Of a stretch of DNA of 64,000 nucleotides, positions 8,149 through 17,694 are shown one piece after another. This DNA is from Solirubrobacter sp963848475. Its GTDB lineage: Bacteria > Actinomycetota > Thermoleophilia > Solirubrobacterales > Solirubrobacteraceae. Location: the NCBI GenBank assembly GCA_963848475.1, contig CAWKDW010000009.1, positions 1-64,000 of the forward strand, given 5' to 3'. Under the pieces are notes generated by a model. The model was not told the origin of the DNA. It searched no databases and worked only from the letters and a program-made list of their open reading frames with translations. Within the stretch, counting starts at the first letter, position 1, and every line of letters begins with the position of its first letter. A program made the position numbers and the translations under genes.

Positions 8149-8398
8149 TTGGGCAAAGCGGCAACCGGTGGAGCGGAATGCATCGCCGAGAACGACACCA
8201 TCCTCGACGCCGCCAAACGACTCGCCCAACTCGACGTCGGAGCGATGCCGATCTGCGGCGAAGACGACCGCCTGAAGGGCATGCTCAGCGACCGCGACAT
8301 CGTCGTGAAGGTGCTCGCCGAAGGCCGCGATCCCGGGGTCGACGCGCGCCGGCGAACTCGTCGAGGCGATCTCCGCCGCCTCTTAGCGCACCCCCCAA
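8149..8398 (+). pseudogene. Truncated and frameshifted CBS-domain gene
   Basis: Residues ENDTILDAAKRLAQLDVGAM, PICGEDDRLKGMLSDRDIVV and KVLAEGRDPG form one good CBS motif, the adenosine-nucleotide-binding module. After DPG the frame changes, and STRAGELVEAISAAS-stop continues in another frame to about 8398. Intact relatives carry two CBS motifs in about 140 aa; here only one and the start of the linker remain. The apparent start codon lacks a ribosome-binding site. Confidence 0.55.
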
Positions 8399-8557
8399 GG
8401 ACGCTCCCGAAGACGGCCCCGCTGCGCTCGCGAGCGCACCCGGGCCGAAGGGCGCCCAGCGGCGCGAGGTCCACGCATCCGCTGTCGCAATTGGGTAGCG
8501 CTGATCCATCGCGGATCCATTGGCGGTGGTGACCGGGCGTCGAGCGGAATCGGGCGC

Positions 8558-8660
8558 GCCCTGGAGCACGAACTCGCTCACCTGGCCCGCCTCGTGACCA
8601 GCGACATGGCCGCGCGCGGCCATGGACGCGTCCTGCTGACCGCCTCGATCGTCGACGTCA
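8558..8660 (+). pseudogene. Short fragment of a short-chain dehydrogenase (SDR) gene
   Basis: About 33 codons read ARLVTSDMAARGHGRVLLTA then SIVDVMPGP. This matches the SDR segment that leads into the catalytic Ser strand (normally M-x-x-R-x-x-G-x-I-x-x-x-S-S). No Rossmann glycine motif or YxxxK follows, so only the middle of the gene is left. Confidence 0.45.
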
Positions 8661-8827
8661 TGCCCGGGCCACGTGCTCAAGCCTGGGCCGACCGAGACAC
8701 CGTCTTCGCCGGTGGCGGCCAGCTCGACGCGCTCCGGTGCATTCGATCAATCAGCAGAAACGCAGGTGGTGACACGAGCGCGACCGTCAGAACGATGCGG
8801 GCCAGCCGCGCAGTCCCCAAGCACAAC

Positions 8828-8843
8828 CATATGTCACCATATG
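8828..8843. promoter_or_regulatory. Candidate autoregulatory operator of the toxin-antitoxin operon
   Basis: Two copies of the palindrome CATATG (8828-8833 and 8838-8843) are separated by 4 bp and end 4 bp before the antitoxin ATG. Paired short palindromes of this kind are typical of ribbon-helix-helix binding sites, so the antitoxin or the antitoxin-toxin complex may bind here. The closeness to the start codon leaves no room for a Shine-Dalgarno and suggests a leaderless transcript. Confidence 0.5.
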
Positions 8844-8847
8844 CTTG

Positions 8848-9099
8848 ATGGCTCGAACGCAAACGCTCGTGCAGCTCTCCGATGATCTGCTCTCTCAACT
8901 CGACGCGCGCGCAGCCCGCGAGGGTCGCTCGCGCTCGGATCTCATTCGCGAGGCCGTGACCGGCTACCTGGGCGCCGATCACGAGGCGGCGATCGACCGC
9001 CGGATCGTCGAGGCCTACACCCGTCAACCGCAGGAAGACCTGGGCGCCGATTGGGCGGCGCGGCGCTCGATCGCCGCCGAACCCTGGGAGACCCCGTGA
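8848..9099 (+). CDS. Ribbon-helix-helix antitoxin
   Basis: An 83-aa protein. The first 45 residues (TLVQLSDDLLSQLDARAARE then GRSRSDLIREAVTGYLG) are a CopG/MazE-like ribbon-helix-helix domain that should dimerise and bind DNA. The C-terminal tail (IVEAYTRQPQ, then DWAARRSIAAEPWE) is the part that wraps the toxin in such systems. The ATG at 8848 is chosen over the TTG at 8845. The stop overlaps the toxin start by 4 bp (GTGA), the hallmark of a coupled toxin-antitoxin pair. Repression is probably through the CATATG pair just upstream. Confidence 0.8.
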   Translation: MARTQTLVQLSDDLLSQLDARAAREGRSRSDLIREAVTGYLGADHEAAIDRRIVEAYTRQPQEDLGADWAARRSIAAEPWETP

Positions 9100-9404
9100 A
9101 CCGCGGCGAGGTGTGGTGGTACGAACTCCCCGACGTCGGACGGCGCCCTGGGTGCATCGTGACCCGTCAGGCGGCGATCCCCGTCCTGAACGCGCTCCTG
9201 GTGGCGCCCGCGACGCGCACCATCCGCGATATCGCGACCGAGGTGCGCCTGGGTCCCGAGGACGGCATGCCGAGCGAATGCGCGTTGACCCTTGACAACG
9301 TGCTGCCGATTCCCAAGTCCCTGCTGACCGAGCGCATCACGCGGCTAGGCCCAGCCAAGCTCGCCGAGCTATGCGCAGCGCTCGACATCGCAGCAGGCTG
9401 CTGA
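9096..9404 (+). CDS. MazF/PemK-type endoribonuclease toxin
   Basis: A 102-aa toxin starting at GTG inside the antitoxin stop. The N-terminal NRGEVWWYELPDVGRRPGCI contains the conserved Gly-Glu-Val-Trp and Pro-Gly strands of the MazF barrel; the central VAPATRTIRDIATEVRLGPE holds the catalytic Arg and Thr region; CALTLDNVLPIPKSLLTERI is the conserved Asp-x-x-x-x-x-Pro-Lys segment. It cleaves single-stranded RNA at a short motif that cannot be predicted here. The length matches the family. It is intact, unlike its neighbours. Confidence 0.85.
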   Translation: MNRGEVWWYELPDVGRRPGCIVTRQAAIPVLNALLVAPATRTIRDIATEVRLGPEDGMPSECALTLDNVLPIPKSLLTERITRLGPAKLAELCAALDIAAGC

Positions 9405-9694
9405 TACGCCGCCCCCCGCACGGATCTGCGCCAGCAGCGCCGACCACTCGGCTGCCGCGTCGCGGCGGAATCGAACCTCCGTCTCGATAGCGCGATCTCG
9501 TTGGCTTGACCCACCCGGGTCGCGCTCGCCGCCGTCGTACATCACGCGATCGAGTGACGTCTCCGCCGCCGCCCGCGAGCACAATCCCGACCCACGACAC
9601 CAGCGGAACCTGACCCCGGCCGACGCACAGCAACCCAGCGCGTCGCCCGCGACCAGGATCGCACCCTCTCTCATCCCTCCGCGGAGGTGCCACG
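9405..9694. other. Gap without a recognisable gene
   Basis: No plausible protein appears in 290 bases. A tRNA T-loop-like string (GGTTCGATTCC on the minus strand, near 9470-9480) is present, but no cloverleaf forms around it. A Shine-Dalgarno (GGAGG, 9683-9687) belongs to the following remnant. Confidence 0.4.
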
Positions 9695-10044
9695 ATGCCG
9701 GTCGATCACAAAACCGTCGTCCGACGGTTCATCACCGAGGTCCTCAGCGGTGGTCAGCTCGACCGGATCGACGAACTGCTCGCGCGCACCTAAAGGCCAT
9801 GCTCACCGCCCTGGTGGCGGCGCTACCCGAGCGCCGCTTCGACGTCGAAGAACTGATCGCCGAGGCCGACGCCGTCGTCGCCCGCTCCACCCTCGAGGCG
9901 CGCGACCCGAATGGAACAGCGATCTCCGTCCGCGGCCTCAGCTACTACCGACTCGCCGACGGCAGGATCGTCGAAGACGACCCGATCACCACACCCGAAC
10001 TCACACAACAACTCGGCCCGCTCCTCGCACCGGCCCACGCCTGA
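9695..10044 (+). pseudogene. Broken SnoaL-like (ester cyclase/NTF2-fold) gene
   Basis: A good start (GGAGG then ATG at 9695) gives MPVDHKTVVRRFITEVLSGG and DRIDELLART, the first helix of a SnoaL-like domain, then a stop at 9791. The C-terminal part resumes in another frame (RRFDVEELIAEADAVVARST, then GRIVEDDPITTPELTQQLG) up to 10044. The middle of the fold, about 40 residues, is missing. The neighbour at 10056 is an intact member of the same fold, so this may be an old tandem duplicate. Confidence 0.6.
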
Positions 10045-10055
10045 AAGAAACAGTC

Positions 10056-10475
10056 ATGGACCACGAGGCCACGACGAGGCGCCTGTACGAGTTGATCAGC
10101 GCGGGCGACATCGACGGGTTCGGCGACCACGTCGCGGACGAATTCGTCGAGCACGAGGAGACCCCCGGCTTCGAGCGCAGCAAGGCGGGCGTCACGCAGA
10201 TGTTCAAGGCGTATCGGGCGGCGTTTCCGGATCTGCGCATGGACGCCGAGGACGTGCTCGTCGCGGGTGAGAAGGTCGTCGCGCGCGTGCGTGCGACCGG
10301 AACGCACCAGGCCGAGTTCATGGGGATGCCCGCGACCGGCAAGAGCGTCGACGTGCAGCTGATCGACATCATCCGGTTCGGCGACGACGGTCTCGCCCGC
10401 GAGCACTGGGGCGTGCTCGATGCGCTCGGGATGATGCAGCAGCTCGGAGCGATCCCGGCAGCGCCTCCGGCCTAG
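10056..10475 (+). CDS. SnoaL-like polyketide cyclase/ester cyclase family protein
   Basis: A 139-aa NTF2-fold protein. MDHEATTRRLYELISAGDID, then DEFVEHEETPGFERSKAGV, KAYRAAFPDLRMDAEDVLVA, GEKVVARVRATGTHQAEFMG and FGDDGLAREHWGVLDALGMM follow the SnoaL-like ester cyclase pattern throughout. The length is typical and the frame is intact. Proteins of this group are small cytoplasmic lyases, cyclases or binding proteins of unknown substrate. It follows a broken paralogue by 12 bp, with no strong Shine-Dalgarno. Confidence 0.75.
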   Translation: MDHEATTRRLYELISAGDIDGFGDHVADEFVEHEETPGFERSKAGVTQMFKAYRAAFPDLRMDAEDVLVAGEKVVARVRATGTHQAEFMGMPATGKSVDVQLIDIIRFGDDGLAREHWGVLDALGMMQQLGAIPAAPPA

Positions 10476-10636
10476 AAACCGCGGCCAGAAGCGAACAGCG
10501 AAGAAGGGTCGTCGACCCGACGGCGGTAGCCGCTGTAGCGAGCGGGAGGGGCACCGGACGCTCGTAGGACGACCAGTGGGCGATGGTCTGAACGGATCGG
10601 TCCACCACCACGACCACCACCACTGGAGGAGCTGCA

Positions 10637-11097
10637 ATGCGTGCCACGATCCAGGAGCCCGGCGAGGGCATCCGCACCATCGATCTCGCTGGAACGATCG
10701 TCACGTCCAACGCCGACGGCGCCGCAACCGGGGACGCGTTCGTCGTCGCCGAGGCAACACTCGCTCCGGGCGGGTTCGAGCTGCCGCTGCACCTCCACCG
10801 CGAGATGGCCGAAGTGCTCTACCTGCTCTCCGGCCGGCTCGAGCTGCAGGTCGGCGACGACCGCAGGATCGCCGTCCCCGGCACGCTCGTCGGCGTCCCT
10901 CCGGGCGTCGCGCCACGATGTCTGTCGCCGGCGAGGAGCCGGTCCGGATGCTGATGATCCCGTCCAACCCCGCCCGCGCGACACAGATGTTCGACGTCAT
11001 GGAGCAAGTGTTCGCGAACGGCGCACTGGACCCCGAGATGGCGGGGCCGCTGCTCGCCGAAATCGACATGGAGATGCTCGCTCCGGCCGCGTCGTAG
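10637..11097 (+). pseudogene. Cupin-domain protein gene with a frameshift
   Basis: A GGAGGAGC Shine-Dalgarno precedes ATG 10637. The first 95 residues (GGFELPLHLHREMAEVLYLL, SGRLELQVGDD) form a cupin barrel with the HLHxxxxE metal motif. The frame is lost near 10915 after VPPGV. A second frame then continues SVAGEEPVRMLMIPSNPARA to LLAEIDMEMLAPAAS and stops at 11097, a normal cupin C-terminus. The whole would be about 150 aa. It could be a pseudogene or a one-site sequence error, since both halves are well preserved. Confidence 0.6.
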
Positions 11098-11566
11098 ATC
11101 CGGAGCGATCCGCGGGCCGCCGTGTGAGATCGGCTGCCCAACCGCCGTCGTGACCATCGCCCGGCTGGGCCGCGAGATGCGTCTCGCCCGGACCGTTGGA
11201 GGAGCCGCGAATGTTCCCGAACTCCGCCGCTGTCGTCGCGGACGTCGCAGTTTCCGCTATCGAATCTCGGCCCCGAGATGCCAGGTTTGCCCGACCAGAC
11301 AAAGGAGCGCGAGCCGTTTTCGCTGCGCGCTCGGCGAGGTAGTCGGCGGGTGCGCGATATCCCACGGCGAGGTCGTCGACCCGGACGACGGTCGAGTCTG
11401 GATGGTCGGGCGGGCGCTCGACTGCCGGCAGCTCGAGGTCGAGCTGGCCTGGCTGCGCGACTGACCCACGCGGGCGCCGCGGGGTTCATCCGTTTGGGGC
11501 GATGCGGCCGAGGCTCGAAGAGGACACGCTCTGCCGCAGCGAATCCGCGAACGAAGGAGCGAGTCG
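11098..11566. other. Gap with at most a gene fragment
   Basis: There is no complete gene. One short open stretch (VVDPDDGRVWMVGRALDCRQ then LEVELAWLRD, ending at 11464) looks protein-like but matches nothing I know. The sulfatase ribosome-binding site (AAGGAG) lies at about 11552. Confidence 0.35.
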
Positions 11567-13917
11567 ATGGCGCTGCACGAATATCCGTCCGGGACGACCT
11601 TCCCCGGCGTCATCGGCCGCACGGCGGACGAGTCCACGCCGGCGTGGCCGGCCCCGGTGCGGGCGCCCAAGGGCGCCCCGAACGTGCTGTTCGTCGTGCT
11701 CGACGACACGGGCTTCGGCCAGCTCGGCTGCTATGGCAGCCCGATCGCGACGCCGAACCTCGACCGCCTCGCCGCGGATGGGTTGCGCTACAGCAACATG
11801 CACACGACGGCGCTGTGCTCGCCGAGCCGGTCGTGCGTGATCAACGGCCGCAACCATCACAGCAACGGGATGGCGTGCATCACGGAGTTCGCGACCGGCT
11901 ATCCGGGTTACAACGGGCTGGTCCCGTTCGAGAACGGCTTCCTGTCGGAGATGCTGCTCGAGCACGGCTACAGCACGTACATGATCGGCAAGTGGCATCT
12001 GATCCCGTCGAGCCAGGAGACGGCGGCGGGCCCGTATGACCGCTGGCCGCTTGGGCGCGGGTTCGAGCGCTACTACGGGTTCCTCGGCGGCGACACGAGC
12101 CAGTGGGACCCGGACCTCGTCTACGACAACCACCAGGTCGAGCCGCCGCGGAGCGCCGCGGAGGGCTACCACCTGAGCGAGGACCTCGCTGACAAGGCGA
12201 TCGAGTTCATCTCCGACGCCAAACAGGTCGATCCGGACAAGCCGTTCTACCTGCACTTCTGCCCGGGCGCGACGCACGCCCCGCACCACGTGCCCAAGGA
12301 GTGGGCCGACCGCTACCAGGGCGCCTTCGACGACGGCTGGGACGCCTACCGGGAGAAGGTCTTCGCGCGCCAGAAGGAGCTCGGAATCGTCCCGCAGGAC
12401 GCCGAGCTCTCGCGCCATGACCCCGACGTGCCCGAGTGGGATTCGCTGAGCGACGATCAGCGGCGGCTGTACGCGCGGATGATGGAGGTCTTCGCCGGGT
12501 TCCTCGCGCACACCGACCACCACATCGGGCGGCTGCTGGACCACCTCGAGTCGATCGGTGAGCTCGAGAACACGCTGATCATGGTGATCTCCGACAACGG
12601 CGCGAGCGCCGAGGGCGGTCCGACCGGGACGACCAACGAGGCGCAGTTCTTCAACAACGCCCAAGAGCCGTTCGAGGCCAGCCTCGCCCGGATCGACGAG
12701 ATCGGCGGCCCGAAGTACTTCAACCACTACCCGTGGGGCTGGACCTGGGCGGGCAACACGCCGTTTAGGCGCTGGAAGCGCGAGACCTACCGCGGCGGCG
12801 TGTCGGACCCGTTCATCGTCAGCTGGCCGAAGGGCATCGCCGCAAGGGGGAGGTGCGCGAGCAGTACGCGCACGCCATCGACATGGTCCCGACCGTGCTC
12901 GACGTGCTCGGCATCGAGCCGCCGGCCACGATCCGCGGCGTCCCGCAGGCGCCGCTGCACGGCACCAGCCTCGCCCACACCTTCGACGACGCCGCCGCGG
13001 CCAGCGGGCGCACGACCCAGTACTTCGAGATGCTGGGCCACCGCTCGATCTACCACGACGGCTGGCGCGCGGTGTGCCCGTGGCCGGGCCCGTCGTTCGC
13101 CGAGGCCGGCAAGGGATTCGGCGAGCCGATCTCCGCGGAAACACTCTCCGAGCTCGACGCCACGGGCTGGGAGCTCTACCACGTCGCCGATGACCCGGCC
13201 GAGACCCGCAACGTCGCCGCGGAGAACCGCGGCCGCTTGATCGCCATGATCGCGACCTGGTACGTGGAGGCCGGCAAGTACAACGTGATGCCCGTCGACG
13301 GCAGCGGCGTCCCGCGGATGGCCGTGGAGAAGCCGCTGATCGCCGCTCCGCGCGACCGCTTCGTCTTCTACCCCGGCACGCAGTCGGTGCCGTTCTTCGC
13401 GGGACCAAAGGTGCTCAACCGCCCGCACAGCATCACCGCGGACGTGGAGATCCCCGAGGCGGGCGCCGAGGGCGTCCTGTTCGCGCAAGGCACCTCCGCA
13501 GGCGGCTTCACGCTCTACGTCAAGGACCGCCGGCTGCACTACACGCACAACTGGGTGGCCCGGGAGCTGCTGCACGTCGCGTCCGACACCGAGCTGAGCG
13601 CCGGCAGACACGAACTGCGCTTCGAGTTCGAGCCGACCGGCAAGCCCGACCCCGCCAAGGGCCACGGAAGCCCGGGCCGCCTGCAGCTCTACATCGACGG
13701 CGAGCTCGCCGGCAACCAGGACGTGCCGTACACGACGCTGTTCCTGTTCAACCCCGGGGCGCTCACCTGCGGTGCCGATCCCGGATCAACGGTGACGGAC
13801 GATTACGAGACGCCGTTCCGCTTCAGCGGGACCATCCACACGGTAACGATCGACGTCAGCGGCGAGCTGATCACCGACCCCGAGGCCGAACTCGCGTTCC
13901 ATATGGCACGCCAGTAG
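11567..13917 (+). CDS. Arylsulfatase, alkaline-phosphatase superfamily (one frameshift)
   Basis: A type I sulfatase of about 780 aa in two frames. The first (11567 to about 12850) has NVLFVVLDDTGFGQLGCYGS with the metal-binding Asp pair and the C-S-P-S-R box at residues 84-88, whose Cys84 is oxidised to formylglycine. GKWHL, HAPHH, DNGASAEGG and RWKRETYRGGVSDPFIVSWP follow. The second frame (12853-13917) continues REQYAHAIDMVPTVLDVLGI and ends in a jelly-roll-like C-terminal domain. A one- or two-base indel near 12845 joins them. There is no signal peptide, so it may act in the cytoplasm or leave by Tat-independent means. It removes sulfate from an unknown ester. Both halves are conserved, so sequence error is plausible. 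Confidence 0.85.
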
Positions 13918-13928
13918 CCGACCGGTGA

Positions 13929-13975
13929 GCGACCGAGAGGCCCCGACGCTGACCGCGGAGGGGCCTCGCCGGTCG
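13929..13975. terminator. Hairpin downstream of the sulfatase gene
   Basis: The left arm 13929-13944 (GCGACCGAGAGGCCCC) pairs with 13960-13975 (GGGGCCTCGCCGGTCG) through an imperfect 16-bp stem whose inner 8 bp (GAGGCCCC/GGGGCCTC) are perfect. It begins 12 bp after the sulfatase stop. There is no T-run. Confidence 0.6.
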
Positions 13976-14221
13976 CCCACGGCGGCGGCCGTTCGCCGTT
14001 CCGCCGGCGGTCGCAGGGGCCGCGGCTGCAGCGAGCGGTTCCGGTCCAGCACGATGCGGTCCTCGTCTGGGTCGACCAGCTCGGGCGCTGTCGCCGGCGA
14101 TCACCACCTTGGGCAAGCGGTAGAAGCGAGGCGCCGCCGCCCGCGGCTGCCGGGCCGACGCTCGCTGCGCCGCTGGGCGACGAAAGGTGCTGCGTCGGAG
14201 TTGGCCCGCTTGAAGCGCGCC

Positions 14222-14247
14222 GGAGGGGCCGCCGGAGCGGCCCCTCC
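14222..14247 (-). terminator. Hairpin downstream of the carboxypeptidase gene
   Basis: The perfect 10-bp stem GGAGGGGCCG/CGGCCCCTCC (14222-14231 and 14238-14247) has a 6-nt loop and lies 18 bp past the stop of the minus-strand gene. Confidence 0.6.
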
Positions 14248-14264
14248 ATGGGCTGCGCGGCTAT

Positions 14265-17200
14265 TCAGCCGAGCAGGTGGTTCAGGACGCGGCCCATGAC
14301 CGCGTTGCGCTCGCTCTGCGTTCGCACCGCCTCGAACCCGAACCCGGCGAGCAGCGAGTGCGGGGTGGTGATCGTCGCGCCGACCGGGAAGCCCGCGGCG
14401 TCGGTGATCGACCAGTCGTTGGCGTTCGGGGCGCTGCCCGGGGGCGGCCCGGTCACCGTCCAGCCGCCGTCGTCGGTCTCGAACGACGTGGTCGTGCCGT
14501 CAGGCAGCGTCATGTCGTCCAGGAACACGCCGAGGCCCTGGGTCCCCCAGTCGCTGATGTAGGCGATCGAGACCTCCACCGTCTGCCCGGCGAACTGGGA
14601 CAGGTCGACCGACCAGTTCTCCCAGCCGCCCGAGCTGCCGGAAGCCGCGTTCCACGCGCCGGTGGTCCCGGTGGGCGAGCAACTGCCGTCGGCGTTGATC
14701 GTCTGGTAGGCGTCGAGCTGCGGATGCAGGTCGTTCCAGCCGCTGGTGCAGCTGTCCCCGGTCGCCTGCGTCGTGTGCCCGTTGGCGTCCGGCAGCGTCG
14801 TCCACGTGCCGTCCGGGCGCTTGACCTCGACCGTCAGATAGTCCCAGTCGGCCTCGGTGTCGTAGGAGGTCCAGAAGGACAGGCTGCCGCCCCCGGCGGG
14901 GACCTGCACGGAATGCGTCAGACGCTTGTAGGACACGTCCGCGATCTGCGAGTACGCGTAGCGGTTGCCGGTATGCGGGTCAAACGGGCCGCCCGGCTTG
15001 TCCCAGCGGCTCGAGGGCTCGCTGGCGAACTGCGGGAACTCGCTCTGCGGCAACACGCCGCTGGTCGCGATGAACGACGACGTCGTGCCCTGGTTGTCGG
15101 CCCCGTCGCCGCCGTTGACATTGAACGACAGGCCTGCGAACGGGTCCGAGATGCCGCGGATCCCGAACGGGTCACCGTCGTCGTCGAGCCCGTCGCCGGC
15201 CACCGCGAGGTAGCCCCCGAACCAGTACTGCAACACGTCGTTGGTGCCGTCGCCCGAGCCGCGCAGCAGCAGGCAGCGCCGCGCGTCCCAGTCGGCCGGT
15301 TGCGGGTTGCACGCGCCCCCGTCCTTCGGGTCGTAGAACTGGTTGCCGACCGCGCCGGTGTACTGCAGCCCGGCCCAGTCGCCGGTGTAGAACACCTTGC
15401 CGCCCTCGTCCATGTAGGAGCGGAAGTTCAGCATCTCGTCGAGCGCGAGCCGATCGGCGTTGCCGCCCCCGCGGCCGGCCGTACGGGTCACGATGTCGTC
15501 GCCGGTGTACCAGATGACGCCGTCGTAGTGACTGAGCACGCCGAGGTCGTCCGGGGCCACGCGACCCTTGGCGTCGACGTCATAGACGTCGGCCTCGATG
15601 CCGTTGGCCCGCAGCGCGTTGAGGTAGTAGTCGAGGTAGTTCGGGCCGGTGAGCCCGCCGGGCGACGCACCCGTGTAGTCCTCGGCGGCCACCACGAGGA
15701 CGCGGCTGCCCGACTCGGCCACGGTCTGGTAGGTGAACGACTCGCTCTTCTTGCCGCCGCCCTCGAACCAGACCTCGACGTTCTGACCGGGGTCGGTGCC
15801 GGTGACGTTGCCGCGCAACTGGTGGTAGTAGACGGCAGCGGGCTTGTAGCGCTCGGCGCCGGTCCACTCCTTCGTCGGGGCGCTGCGCACAGCGCCGCCG
15901 TTGATGCGGTACTTGAGCGTCACCGCGCCGAGGCTGCGCTTGGCCAGCACCTGCACTGGCTGCGGATCGCCATAGGAGTATTTGAAGGTGAAGTTCGCCG
16001 CCCGGGATGCCGTCCTTGTAGGCGTCGTCGCTCTTGACGTAGAAGGGCTTGGTCTTGATCCCGAGCGAGGACTTCGGGTTGGCCGGGTCGGCGGCCGACT
16101 CGGCGACCGAGCGCGCGAACGGCAGGTTGCGCTCGAACTCCTCCTGCACGAGCTGTTCGTCGTCGGGGAAGACGAAGCCGCAGCCCGGGCAGCCGGGTGA
16201 GAGCTCCGGCGTCCACGTCAGGGCGCCGGCCTCAGCGTGCCCGTAGTCGTTCTCCTCACCGTTGGTGACGTAGAGCACGTCCGAGCTGAGCCCGGGGTGG
16301 AAGCCGTCGATCGCCGGCTTGTCGAGGTTGCCCGACAGCGCGTAGTAGATCGGGTCGTCCATCGTCGGCGAGCCGATCTGCCAGCCCTCCGGGTACAGCA
16401 GCCAGCGGCCGTTGGAGTGGTAGTTGACCTGGAACTTCGCCCGCGAGGTGTCGAGCAGCTTGATCATCGCCTTCGTCTCCGGCTCCGAAGCCGGCGACGG
16501 ACCGCGGTAGGTCTCGCTCGACATGATCGCCGGAGGAGCCCTCGTTGTCGTAGCCCCAGTGCTCCGGGTAGTTGCGGTTCGGGTCCACGCCGTCTCCGCC
16601 GTTGACCTCACCGTTGCCGTCGTTGTCGCGCAGGTTCTTGCGCCACAGACGCTCGCTGTCGAACGTGTACTGGTAGCCGTCCGGGTTCATCACCGGGAAG
16701 AACCACAGCTCGGTGTCCTTGAGCAGGTTCTTGACGTCCTTGTCGTTCTTGCGCCAGCGATCGATGTACCAGTTCATCAGGCGTCGGTCGACCTCAGGCG
16801 CGATCCACTCGCGCGCGTGCTGCGTCGCGCTGTAGATCGCCGCCGGCCGGCTGCCGTCGGCTTGACCACGGGCGCCCTGCGTGAGCTTGATCGCCAGCAG
16901 TTCGCGACCCTGATACGTCGTACCGAGCTTGACCAGCTTTGCGATCTGCGGGTTGTCGCGCGCCACCTGGTAGAGCTGGTCGCGGAAGCCGCCCGGCTCG
17001 TCCCACGAGCGCCACACCTGGTAGCCGCTCGCGGCCTGCTCGGCGGCGAACTGGCGGACGGTCTTGCCCCCCTTGACCCGCGTGAGTTTGGGCTCGATGC
17101 CCTGGGCGCGGAGCTTGTCGCGGCCCTTCGCGTCGAGCACGAGGTCGACCTCGAAGCCGCCGCCCGAGGCCTTGGACCCCGTGACGTCGACGCCCGCGGC

Positions 17201-17341
17201 CTTCAACCGCTCCAGCTGCCCGGACCCCACCTTGGCGTGATAGGCGTCCCGGGGAGACGGGCTCCCCTGGCTGGCGCCCGCTGATGCGGGCAGCGCGAAC
17301 GCGGCTGCGACCGCAACAGCCGTACCGAACCATCGATGCAT
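14265..17341 (-). CDS. Secreted M14 zinc carboxypeptidase with long C-terminal region (two frameshifts)
   Basis: The gene would encode about 1025 aa. It starts at ATG 17341 with a Shine-Dalgarno (AGGAG), a signal peptide (AVAVAAAFALPASAGAS) and a propeptide. The peptidase domain has the HxxE zinc ligands in SATQHAREWIAPE (His175, Glu178), the substrate-binding NPDGY region and, after a frameshift near 16525, the third zinc His in FQVNYHSNGRWLLYPEGW. A second frameshift near 16010 leads into a 560-aa part with an immune-inhibitor-A-like segment (SGRVLVVAAEDYTG..., SLSFWTSYDTEADWDYLTVE) and a beta-sandwich that binds damaged or partner surfaces in related metalloproteases. It should be exported and cleave C-terminal residues from peptides. 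All three parts are well preserved, which favours sequence error over decay. Confidence 0.82.
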
Positions 17342-17694
17342 GTGCGCTCCTCTCCTCCCTACGAATATGTACGCATCGTTACCATCCGGTGGGCGCCGCC
17401 GAGCCGATTCGTCACTCGTCGAACGCCGCTCCCCCGCGCGGCTCGCCATTCAGCTACGGAGCGACGGTGGCGACAAGGACCCCAAAACGGCGCCGGGCCT
17501 GGTCTCACGGGTGCCCACCGGCGGCGGCGCGCACAGCGCGGCACGCCCGCATCGGTGCATTCGCAGCAACCTTTGGAGCGTCAACCAAGCGCGACACGAC
17601 CGGTCAACGAGCGGTTGCGCAACTCAACTCTCGAGCAAACGCGAAGCGACGTCTGCCTCAGCGAGCCGGCCGGCCGCCTCGCCGTTGCCCTCCG
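17342..17694. other. Intergenic region without a gene
   Basis: This region separates the kinase stop (17695) from the carboxypeptidase start (17341) on the minus strand. It contains an AT-richer patch around 17362-17382 (ACGAATATGTACGCATCG region) that could hold the promoter of the carboxypeptidase. No other structure is seen. Confidence 0.4.

Larger units (their letters stand above)
13918..14264. other. Convergent intergenic region
   Basis: This separates the sulfatase and carboxypeptidase genes, which converge. Apart from the two terminator-like hairpins I see no gene. Open frames on both strands have no recognisable protein character. Confidence 0.45.

Noticed and set aside
9460..9560. 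tRNA-like T-loop GGTTCGATTCC on the minus strand
   Set aside because: No acceptor or anticodon stem can be built around it, and the 5-bp T-stem has an A-G mismatch.
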